Positions 1 through 5,345 of a stretch of DNA of 6,917 bases are shown piece after piece. Within the stretch, counting starts at the first letter, position 1. Every line of letters begins with the position of its first letter. The notes under the pieces were generated by a model. The model did not search any database and was not told the origin of the DNA. It saw only the letters and a list, made by a program, of their open reading frames with translations. This stretch comes from Anaerolineaceae bacterium (GTDB lineage Bacteria > Chloroflexota > Anaerolineae > Anaerolineales > Anaerolineaceae), in assembly GCA_003542325.1 (NCBI GenBank), contig DPKV01000179.1:221-7137 (forward strand), read 5' to 3'. Both the position numbers and the translations under genes were made by a program.

Positions 1-47
1 ACCTTCGTACCGGAAGTATTTTGACAGAGGCAAACAACACACACTAC

Positions 48-81
48 CAAGGATATTTCAGTAAACCGGCAAATATCCTTG
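48..81. repeat. 11-bp perfect inverted repeat upstream of the zinc-ribbon gene
   Basis: CAAGGATATTT at 48-58 is the exact reverse complement of AAATATCCTTG at 71-81, with a 12-base loop between them. No T-run follows on the + strand, so it is not a typical intrinsic terminator in that direction. It could be an operator, an mRNA hairpin or the remains of a dispersed repeat. A TTGACA hexamer lies just upstream at 21-26, but I find no good -10 at the right distance (the nearest is TACCAA at 45-50). Confidence 0.6.
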
Positions 82-120
82 CTTATCCCTGCTGATTAAT
101 ACCCATTCCACAAGTTATTA

Positions 121-149
121 TTAAACTCAATTCCACCCATTTTTATAGT
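121..149 (+). promoter_or_regulatory. weak candidate sigma-70-type promoter for the zinc-ribbon/TPR gene
   Basis: TATAGT at 144-149 matches the -10 consensus at five of six positions. TTAAAC at 121-126 is a poor -35 placed exactly 17 bases upstream. Transcription would start near 156 and give a leader of about 47 bases ending in a Shine-Dalgarno-like CGGGAG at 188-193, about nine bases before the ATG at 203. Confidence 0.3.
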
Positions 150-202
150 ATCATTTAGCCAATCAACCCGACTCGTCAATAATCATACGGGAGCTTTTCG
201 AT

Positions 203-988
203 ATGCCTTATGTCAAAGTCATTTGTCCAAGCTGCGGTGGTGAAATCCAATTGGATGACAGTAAGGAGTTCGGTTTTTGTCTGCATTGTGGGACCAAGGT
301 CATCTTTGAAGATGCTGTCCAGAGAATCGAACTGGTCAACCAGCCAAAACTCGACAATTTATACAAGTTGGCGATGGAAGCATATACCAACCGCGACTTC
401 AACGAAGCGATCACCTATTTCAATCGTGTGCTCGAAATCGCCGGTGATAATTGGAGAGCTCTGCTATATAAAGGATTATCTAAAGCTTATTTAGCTCAAA
501 TTAATACAAACCCGATCGGTCCATTAACTCGGTGCATTTCTCAGGTTATTGACCTTGCTTCAAAAGACAAAGAGACTACACTTTATGAAGCCAAGCGGTT
601 GATTGTTCCTGAGCTTTCCAATTTTTTTATTGCGATTATCTCCGTTGCAGACCTCACCAAATACTCCAAATACGAAACGATTGCTGCATATAACGAATAT
701 AAGGATAACTTCATAAACATCCTTTCCGGTTTTGAGTCCTGCCTGAATTGGATGGATGAAAATTATCCGCAAGACCTTGCCATTGTCTATGGGAATATAT
801 TACGATTGATCTCAGCGTTGACTGTTCATAAACAGCTTTCCGATGGCAGGAAAGTTGGAATTAACAAAAACACTCGGAAAATCCTGTGGGATAAATTTGA
901 AACATACGCGCCCCGCTTGGCTAAACTATCTCCAAAATCAGAAATCCCTTCTTTTAACCGGAAAAACATTGAAGGCGGTCGGGTATAA
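203..988 (+). CDS. zinc-ribbon and TPR-like domain protein, function unknown
   Basis: The 261-residue product has no signal peptide and is probably cytoplasmic. It opens with a zinc ribbon: CPSCGG (C8, C11) and CLHCG (C26, C29) form a Cx2C-x14-Cx2C site. Residues about 51-98 (LYKLAMEAYTNRDFNEAITY and following) look like a TPR helical pair, pointing to a protein-binding scaffold. The remaining ~160 residues look mostly helical and match no family I know. The ATG at 203 is supported by CGGGAG at 188-193 and by the ribbon starting at residue 8. The gene is markedly richer in A+T than the next gene, whose start lies 11 bases beyond this stop, which suggests a different history. Zinc-ribbon/TPR fusions of this kind occur as uncharacterised proteins in several phyla. 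The ribbon is certain, the TPR likely and the function unknown. Confidence 0.88.
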   Translation: MPYVKVICPSCGGEIQLDDSKEFGFCLHCGTKVIFEDAVQRIELVNQPKLDNLYKLAMEAYTNRDFNEAITYFNRVLEIAGDNWRALLYKGLSKAYLAQINTNPIGPLTRCISQVIDLASKDKETTLYEAKRLIVPELSNFFIAIISVADLTKYSKYETIAAYNEYKDNFINILSGFESCLNWMDENYPQDLAIVYGNILRLISALTVHKQLSDGRKVGINKNTRKILWDKFETYAPRLAKLSPKSEIPSFNRKNIEGGRV

Positions 989-989
989 T
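984..989 (+). promoter_or_regulatory. perfect TATAAT box ten bases before the M20 gene ATG
   Basis: TATAAT overlaps the TAA stop of the preceding gene. A -10 box here would put the transcription start at about 996-998, almost on the ATG at 1000, giving a leaderless or nearly leaderless mRNA. The ten bases before that ATG (CAGCGGCACC) contain no Shine-Dalgarno sequence, which fits. Against it, I see no recognisable -35 at 16-18 bases (961-966 reads GAAAAA). Confidence 0.35.
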
Positions 990-999
990 CAGCGGCACC

Positions 1000-2247
1000 A
1001 TGGTCTCTTCTGCCAAAATCCAAACTGCTCTGCAACGGCTCACAGCAGATTATTTCCCCTCCCTTGTCTCCCTCCGCCGCGACCTGCACCGTCACCCGGA
1101 GTTCTCCGGCGACGAATCCCGGACGGCGGCCCTCCTCGCCGAAAAACTCGCTCTGCTGGGCCTTACGGTCCGCACCGGTATGGGCGGTCACGGCGTGGTG
1201 GCGGACCTGGTCACCGACCCCAACGCGCCCACCGTCGCCCTGCGGGTGGATATGGACGCACTCCCCATTCAGGAAGTCAACAAAGTCTCTTATCGTTCAC
1301 AGGTTCCCGGCCTGATGCACGCCTGCGGTCACGACGTCCACAGCGCGATCGGATACGGCGTGGCGGCAGTCCTCACGGCCATGGCTGACTCCCTCCCCGG
1401 AAACGTGCGCTTCCTTTTCCAACCCGAGGAAGAAGAGATCACGGGCGCACTGCGCATGATCCGGGCTGGCGCACTGCGAGACCCCGCCCCCAAAGCGATC
1501 TTCGGCCTGCACGTCGCGCCGATGCCCGTTGGGCAGGTCGGCTGGACGGACGACCTTTTCCTGGCCGGTTTCGAGCATTATTTGGTCAGCCTGTCACCCC
1601 GGGTGGGTGTTCACCTTTCCATCGCAGACCTGAACGCCATTGTTGAACGCTGCTGCGAGGTCATCCGGAGTTTCAACCCCTGGGAAATGCCGGAAACCTG
1701 GCCTGAAATTCAGGCCTTCTGGTCCCGGATGGAAGAGGGCACACCCGATCTGATCCAATTCACCCACTATGACGCCACCACGGAGCCCGACCACCCGGAA
1801 GCCTGGCCCGGCCAGTTCGGACTCGGCATCAAAGCCGCCAACCGCCGCCTCTATCGATCCGCCCGTCATGAAGTCAGGGCTGCGGTGAAAGCGATCTGCG
1901 ATGAAACCCGTACCACCTATCGACTGGAATCGGTGGGTTCCATGCCGGAACTGCGCAATGATCCTGAATTGGTGTTGTCCTGCCTGCCTGCGCTCCGGTC
2001 AGCGCTCGGTGGGGATAACCTCATCCAGTTCCGGGCGGCCTTCCCCTTCAACTGTGAAGATTTCGCTTTCTACACGAAATTTATTCCCGGTGCAATGTTC
2101 TGGCTGGGCGCGGCCAACCCGTCAGAGGGGAAATACGCCATCCTCCACACTCCCGATTTCGATGTCGATGAACGCTGCCTGGAAACGGGCACGGTCGCCA
2201 TGGCCGCCCTGCTTTGGGATACGCTGGTAAATTTCAAAACAGTCTAA
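1000..2247 (+). CDS. M20 family (M20D-type) metal-dependent amidohydrolase/peptidase
   Basis: The 415-residue product has the length of the M20D branch (hippurate hydrolase, N-acyl-amino-acid amidohydrolase), cytoplasmic enzymes that split amide bonds of N-acylated amino acids or related small substrates. Family signatures appear in order: LRRDLHRHPE near 25-34, LRVDMDALPIQE near 81-92, MHACGHDVH at 106-114 (C109, H111), QPEEE at 141-145, GLH ending at H171, EDFAFY in the C-terminal part, and LHTPDFDVDE with H383. All expected two-metal ligands and the catalytic Glu pair are therefore present. The oddity is the lid domain (about 185-300): the usual GGHGA/GxHAxxP segment is replaced by PRVGVHLS, keeping one His (H205) but losing the following Pro. 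Substrate use may differ from classical members. The ATG at 1000 lacks a Shine-Dalgarno sequence and follows the upstream stop by 11 bases. Family is confident, substrate unknown. Confidence 0.93.
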   Translation: MVSSAKIQTALQRLTADYFPSLVSLRRDLHRHPEFSGDESRTAALLAEKLALLGLTVRTGMGGHGVVADLVTDPNAPTVALRVDMDALPIQEVNKVSYRSQVPGLMHACGHDVHSAIGYGVAAVLTAMADSLPGNVRFLFQPEEEEITGALRMIRAGALRDPAPKAIFGLHVAPMPVGQVGWTDDLFLAGFEHYLVSLSPRVGVHLSIADLNAIVERCCEVIRSFNPWEMPETWPEIQAFWSRMEEGTPDLIQFTHYDATTEPDHPEAWPGQFGLGIKAANRRLYRSARHEVRAAVKAICDETRTTYRLESVGSMPELRNDPELVLSCLPALRSALGGDNLIQFRAAFPFNCEDFAFYTKFIPGAMFWLGAANPSEGKYAILHTPDFDVDERCLETGTVAMAALLWDTLVNFKTV

Positions 2248-2310
2248 GGAGTGCAGCCCTCAGGCCGCTGATATAAGGCCGCCGAAATAACTCACCCATT
2301 TTCATTGATA

Positions 2311-2393
2311 TCGAGATCGCCACGTCGGCCTTCGGCCTCCTCGCGATGACAAGAGTCTGTCACTGCGAACCTCCGCAGGAGGCGTGGCAGTCT
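2311..2393. repeat. 83-bp dispersed-type repeat, copy 1
   Basis: This copy matches 2440-2522 at 77 of 83 positions, at an offset of 129 bases. The unit contains two hairpins. The first has outer arms ATCGC (2316-2320) and GCGAT (2343-2347) around GGCC-TTC-GGCC (2327-2337). The second has outer arms ACTGC (2362-2366) and GCAGT (2387-2391) around CCTCC-GCA-GGAGG (2370-2382). The two halves are also rough reverse complements of each other. This resembles the palindromic repeats beginning GTCAnTGCGA that I recall from many environmental bacterial genomes; that likeness is from memory. Confidence 0.85.
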
Positions 2394-2439
2394 CAGAAAA
2401 ACGCTTGATCCTCACGATGTTGATATTCCCAATGTACAT

Positions 2440-2522
2440 TCGAGATCGCCACGTCGGTCTTCGACCTCCTCGCGATGACAAGAGTCTGTCACTGCAAACC
2501 TCCGCAGGAAGCGTGGTAGTTT
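2440..2522. repeat. 83-bp dispersed-type repeat, copy 2
   Basis: Second copy of the element at 2311-2393. The six differences are all transitions and all read C to T or G to A relative to copy 1. The inner hairpin is kept by a paired change, from GGCC-TTC-GGCC to GGTC-TTC-GACC (2456-2466). The other inner stem is weakened (CCTCC with GGAAG), and its outer arm becomes GTAGT, which can still pair with ACTGC through a wobble. The 46 bases between the copies are unique, so the arrangement could be a partial tandem duplication of a 129-bp unit. Confidence 0.85.
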
Positions 2523-2600
2523 TGGTAGACCATGAAAAAGAAAAAGACCTTGGATTAATTTGTTAGTACGAATATACATAAATTACCTATCAAAGCAGTG

Positions 2601-2630
2601 CGTAAGGGCGAGGCATGCCTCGCCCTTACG
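2601..2630. repeat. perfect 30-bp palindrome
   Basis: The sequence is its own reverse complement over all 30 bases: the left half CGTAAGGGCGAGGCA (2601-2615) is mirrored exactly by 2616-2630, with GCATGC at the centre. It shares its outer GTAAGGGCG arm with the palindrome at 6387-6413 and resembles that at 5098-5125. No T-run follows it. Confidence 0.9.
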
Positions 2631-2767
2631 AAATCCATCAATGCAAATCTTCCTCTTCTTAATAGAGATTCCATTTATTGTTTGGTTTTTCCCCGAAAAA
2701 GATATCAAATCGTATTCACAAATCTCACTATAAGAAAACCGTTATTGATATATTTTTATACCTTTTA

Positions 2768-2797
2768 TTAACAATTCTGTGGTAACCTTCATAAAAT
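2768..2797 (+). promoter_or_regulatory. candidate promoter of the S41-YugP operon
   Basis: TTAACA at 2768-2773 (five of six to the -35 consensus) and TAAAAT at 2792-2797 (five of six to the -10 consensus) are separated by 18 bases in an A+T-rich stretch. Transcription would start near 2804, leaving a leader of about 100 bases that begins just before the inverted repeat at 2821-2840. Confidence 0.5.
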
Positions 2798-2820
2798 ATT
2801 AAAAACAAAACCAGAAAAAC

Positions 2821-2840
2821 TCAGGTGGAATTCCATCTGA
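2821..2840. promoter_or_regulatory. 20-bp inverted repeat in the S41 leader, possible operator or mRNA hairpin
   Basis: TCAGGTGGAATTCCATCTGA is self-complementary at every position except one G-T pair (2825 with 2836). It lies about 17 bases after the predicted transcription start, where a repressor site would block initiation or elongation. There is no loop, so a dimeric-protein binding site seems at least as likely as an RNA hairpin. Confidence 0.4.
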
Positions 2841-2891
2841 CCAGGGCAAGATGATCGTAACTTCATCGCAGCCCATTATTGGTGATGTGTT

Positions 2892-2897
2892 AAGGAG
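2892..2897 (+). promoter_or_regulatory. ribosome-binding site of the S41 protease
   Basis: AAGGAG ends six bases before the ATG at 2904 and fixes that start; translation from it directly gives a Lys-Lys N-terminus followed by a membrane anchor. Confidence 0.85.
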
Positions 2898-2903
2898 TTT
2901 GAC

Positions 2904-4223
2904 ATGCAAAAAAAAGGTCTTCGCACTTGTTTGGTCGTCGCCATCGGACTGATCGTCCTGGTTGGCGTCTTCGCAGCCGGAGTCGGCGTGGGCTATTTCA
3001 CCCCGCAATTGTTTGGTGACACCATCCAGCCATCCACAGCCACGGTCTGCCCACCCTGTCCCGAAGTCTCCACGGACGACAACGGCAGCACGGTAGTCGT
3101 TGAACCTACAGCCTGCCCGGTATGCCCCTATATCGACTATTCGGGCGATACGCCGGAGGAATACCAGGACCTCTTCGCTCCCTTCTGGGAGGCCTGGGCC
3201 CTCGTCCATGAGGGATATGTGGACCAGCCCGTGGATGACACCCTCCTGATGCAGGGCGCCATTGAGGGCATGCTGGCCTCACTGGGTGACAAGCACACTT
3301 CCTATATGGATCCCGATGTGTGGCAGCAAGCAAACGAATCCCTTGTGGGTGAATATGGCGGGATCGGCGCCTGGGTCAACACCAGCGGCGATTATGTCGA
3401 AATTCTCAGGCCGATGAAGGGTTCGCCCGCCTACGAAGCCGGTCTCCAGGCTAACGACCTGGTCATTGGAATCAACGGCGAGGACATGACCGGCATCCCC
3501 GGTGACGTCGTCCTCAAGCAGATCCTTGGGCCTGCCGGCACGGACGTGACCCTGACCATCCAGCGCGGCGAGGAAATCTTTGACGTGACTATCACCCGCG
3601 CACAAATCGTTGTTCCCGTTGTTGAGTACGAGATGCTGGAAAATAATATCGGCTATGTTGCGCTCTACACTTACGGCGACAACTCCACCGAGCAACTCCG
3701 GGCGGCCATCGCGGACCTGCTTTCGCAGGGCGCGGCCGGCCTGATCTTCGACCTCCGCGATAACGGCGGCGGCTACCTAAACACGGCCATTGAAGTCGTT
3801 TCTGAGTTCATCGGCAACGGCGTGGTCATGTACGAGCAGTACGGCGACGGGACGACCTACACCTATGAGGCCATCCCCGGCGGCCAGGCCACCGAGATCC
3901 CCCTGGTGGTGCTGGTCAATGAAAATACAGCCTCCGCCTCCGAGATCACAGCCGGCGCGATCCAGGACCTCGGCCGTGCGCCGCTGGTTGGCGCCCTCAC
4001 CTACGGCAAAGGCTCCGTCCAGACCTGGGTTGAATTGGACGACAATGCCGGCGGCGTTCGGGTGACCATCGCCCGCTGGCTGACCCCCGACGGCCGCCAG
4101 ATCAGCGATGTCGGCCTGACCCCCGAATACATCGTCGATTACACCCTGGAGGATTTCGAGGCTGGTCTCGACCCGCAACTCGACAAGGCCATTGAAGTCA
4201 TGCTTGACCTGCTGCAAGAGTAA
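2904..4223 (+). CDS. S41 family (CtpA/Prc-like) C-terminal processing serine protease, membrane-anchored
   Basis: The 439-residue product begins with MQKK and a single hydrophobic segment (about 8-31), so the protease faces outside the membrane. A linker with two CPxCP motifs (C49/C52 and C71/C74) follows. Residues about 85-140 resemble the S41 N-terminal helical region, including LLMQGAIEGMLASLGDKHT. A PDZ domain spans about 148-225, which in this family binds the C-terminus of the substrate. The catalytic domain has DLRDNGGG (283-290), NTASASEITAG with nucleophile S344, and TYGKGSVQ with general base K369 and Q373. The 25-residue Ser-Lys spacing equals that of E. coli Prc S430/K455. Members trim or degrade envelope proteins from the C-terminus. 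The gene ends in tandem in-frame stops (TAA TGA, 4221-4226) 15 bases before the YugP-type gene. Family assignment is firm; substrates are unknown. Confidence 0.96.
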   Translation: MQKKGLRTCLVVAIGLIVLVGVFAAGVGVGYFTPQLFGDTIQPSTATVCPPCPEVSTDDNGSTVVVEPTACPVCPYIDYSGDTPEEYQDLFAPFWEAWALVHEGYVDQPVDDTLLMQGAIEGMLASLGDKHTSYMDPDVWQQANESLVGEYGGIGAWVNTSGDYVEILRPMKGSPAYEAGLQANDLVIGINGEDMTGIPGDVVLKQILGPAGTDVTLTIQRGEEIFDVTITRAQIVVPVVEYEMLENNIGYVALYTYGDNSTEQLRAAIADLLSQGAAGLIFDLRDNGGGYLNTAIEVVSEFIGNGVVMYEQYGDGTTYTYEAIPGGQATEIPLVVLVNENTASASEITAGAIQDLGRAPLVGALTYGKGSVQTWVELDDNAGGVRVTIARWLTPDGRQISDVGLTPEYIVDYTLEDFEAGLDPQLDKAIEVMLDLLQE

Positions 4224-4227
4224 TGAG

Positions 4228-4233
4228 AAGGAG
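4228..4233 (+). promoter_or_regulatory. ribosome-binding site of the YugP-type gene
   Basis: AAGGAG lies in the 15-base gap after the S41 stop and ends five bases before the ATG at 4239. It supports that start and co-transcription with the S41 gene. Confidence 0.85.
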
Positions 4234-4238
4234 CAACC

Positions 4239-4949
4239 ATGTTTCTCTTTCCTACGTTTAATATCTATTATCTGATCTACATGCTCCCGGCCTTTCTGCT
4301 GAGCCTGGGGGCGCAGATCTTTGTCAACACAAGCTATAGCCGCTGGGGCAAGATCGGCAACCGCATCGGGCTCTCCGGTGCACAGGTCGCCCAGCGGCTG
4401 GCCGACCAGATGGGCCTCTATGGGCTGCAGCTCAAGGGCGTCGCCGGACACCTGACGGACCACTACGACCCGCGCAGCAACACCCTCAGCCTCTCCCAGG
4501 GCATCGCCCAGGGTACCAGCGTCGCCGCAATGGCGATCACCGCCCACGAACTCGGCCACGCCCAGCAGGACCAGGAGGAATACCTCCCCATGAAGCTGCG
4601 TGGCGCGCTCGTTCCGGTCGTCAATATCGGCACCAAGGCCGGCTGGATCCTGCTCCTGATCGGGATGATCCTCCAGGTCAGCGACCTGGCCTGGCTGGGC
4701 GTGATCGCCTTCTCCGCCGGCGCAGTCTTCTCCCTGATCACCCTGCCCGTCGAGCTGAACGCCTCCCGCCGGGCGCGGCAGTTGCTCCAGAGCTCCGGCA
4801 TGATCACCACCGCCGATGAACGGCGGGGCGTCAGCCAGGTGCTCAACGCCGCCGCGCTGACCTACGTCGCCGCCCTCGCCACCTCTCTGCTGCAACTGAC
4901 TTACTTCGCCTCCCTGGCCGGGAGCCTCGGCGGCAGGCGGAGAAGGTGA
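4239..4949 (+). CDS. YugP-type membrane zinc metallopeptidase (Zn_peptidase_2)
   Basis: The 236-residue product matches the YugP family, named after a Bacillus subtilis protein of similar length and still poorly characterised. An N-terminal membrane helix (about 8-29) is followed by SRWGKIGNRIGLSGAQVAQ, typical of the family, then DHYDPRSNTLSLS (74-86). The zinc motif HELGH is at 103-107. A second hydrophobic block spans about 133-170, followed by LPVELNASRRA, whose E172 is the likely third ligand. A last hydrophobic helix spans about 204-228, and the tail ends in GGRRRR. It is expected to act in the cytoplasmic membrane. It follows the S41 gene by 15 bases with its own AAGGAG site, and a terminator starts 26 bases after its stop, so the two genes form one transcription unit. 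Overlapping long frames on the opposite strand are shadows of its high G+C. Confidence 0.94.
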   Translation: MFLFPTFNIYYLIYMLPAFLLSLGAQIFVNTSYSRWGKIGNRIGLSGAQVAQRLADQMGLYGLQLKGVAGHLTDHYDPRSNTLSLSQGIAQGTSVAAMAITAHELGHAQQDQEEYLPMKLRGALVPVVNIGTKAGWILLLIGMILQVSDLAWLGVIAFSAGAVFSLITLPVELNASRRARQLLQSSGMITTADERRGVSQVLNAAALTYVAALATSLLQLTYFASLAGSLGGRRRR

Positions 4950-4974
4950 GGAACAAACCTAATCACATGAAACC

Positions 4975-5008
4975 AAGGCTGTCTGGAAGTAGACGGCCTT
5001 TTTCTTTT
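4975..5008 (+). terminator. intrinsic terminator of the S41-YugP operon
   Basis: AAGGCTGTCT (4975-4984) pairs with AGACGGCCTT (4991-5000) over ten bases with one G-U wobble and a six-base loop GGAAGT. It runs straight into TTTTTCTTTT (4999-5008). It begins 26 bases after the YugP-type stop codon. Confidence 0.9.
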
Positions 5009-5011
5009 AAG

Positions 5012-5060
5012 CCTTCCCATTGAGGGGAAGGTGGCACCCTGCGGGTGCCGGATGAGGTGG
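5012..5060. repeat. composite double-hairpin repeat
   Basis: Two perfect 7-bp hairpins lie side by side: CCTTCCC (5012-5018) with GGGAAGG (5025-5031), loop ATTGAG; and GGCACCC (5033-5039) with GGGTGCC (5043-5049), loop TGC. The segment GGATGAGGTGG follows (5050-5060). From memory this pattern (GGGAAGGTGG, a GC hairpin, then GGATGAGGTGG) recurs between genes in several environmental bacteria; only one copy is in this window. Confidence 0.65.
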
Positions 5061-5097
5061 AATTTTCTCACCCATATCAAACCTAACCATATCACCT

Positions 5098-5125
5098 GTG
5101 GGGGTGACATATATGTCGCCCCTAC
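5098..5125. repeat. 28-bp near-perfect palindrome with CATATATG centre
   Basis: The core 5101-5122 is self-complementary with one T-G pair (5105 with 5118), and pairing extends to 5098-5125 with one more G-T. The centre is GACATATATGTC and the outer arms are GGGG and CCCC. It is related to the palindromes at 2601-2630 and 6387-6413. Confidence 0.75.
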
Positions 5126-5277
5126 CCCGCGCGGGATAAATCACCATCCCCCTCCACATAACACCTTTTTTATTTCGCTTTCCGTTCCTTTCTCCCCACT
5201 TTTACTGCCATTTCTTGCTCTTTCCTCCCACTTTTCCCCAACCTGCCTGTCCTGTAGAATTACAACCCATGCTGCTG

Positions 5278-5283
5278 TATAAT
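5278..5283 (+). promoter_or_regulatory. TATAAT -10 box of the CPBP protease gene
   Basis: A perfect TATAAT lies 62 bases before the ATG at 5346. The best-placed -35, TAGAAT at 5255-5260 with a 17-base spacer, matches only three of six consensus bases, so the promoter would be weak or activator-dependent. The terminator upstream means this gene needs its own promoter. Confidence 0.45.
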
Positions 5284-5345
5284 CAATTTGTACCCAATCC
5301 CCGTATACTTCATCGTTTGCTGACCGTCTGAAAGAAGAATAACCT

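Larger units (their letters stand above)
2248..2903. other. 656-bp non-coding spacer rich in repeats
   Basis: I find no convincing gene on either strand. The left part (2311-2522) carries two copies of an 83-bp repeat and the middle a 30-bp palindrome (2601-2630). The right part (about 2640-2820) is strongly A+T-rich and ends in a promoter, an inverted repeat and the ribosome-binding site of the S41 gene. I see no clear intrinsic terminator for the M20 gene; the bases just after its stop (2248-2300) show nothing recognisable. The longest short reading frame (2384-2566) lies largely within repeat DNA. Confidence 0.8.
4950..5345. other. 396-bp non-coding spacer: terminator, hairpin repeats, pyrimidine-rich tract, promoter
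   Basis: I see no gene here. In order, it holds an intrinsic terminator (4975-5008), two adjacent hairpins of a composite repeat (5012-5049), a palindrome (5098-5125) with a second small palindrome CCCGCGCGGG at 5126-5135, a stretch of about 100 bases dominated by C and T on the + strand (about 5145-5250), and a TATAAT box. The open frame at 5031-5282 runs through repeat and pyrimidine-rich DNA and has no family features. Confidence 0.75.

Noticed and set aside
1..24. Possible end of an upstream gene (frame 1 reads TFVPEVF then TGA)
   Set aside because: Seven codons are too few to separate a real C-terminus from chance.
2311..2522. Possible CRISPR array
   Set aside because: Only two copies, repeats of 83 bp with internal hairpins, one 46-bp unique interval and no cas genes; this is a dispersed-type repeat pair.
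2384..2566. 60-codon open frame
   Set aside because: It runs largely through the repeat copies, has no ribosome-binding site and its product shows no family features.
3777..4895. Long opposite-strand frame of 372 codons across the S41 and YugP-type genes
   Set aside because: It overlaps two confidently identified genes; its product is rich in G, D, Q and A with no domain, as expected for an antisense shadow of G+C-rich coding DNA.
5031..5282. 83-codon open frame on the + strand between the YugP-type and CPBP genes
   Set aside because: It reads through a hairpin repeat, a palindrome and the pyrimidine-rich tract, and lacks a plausible start site or protein features.
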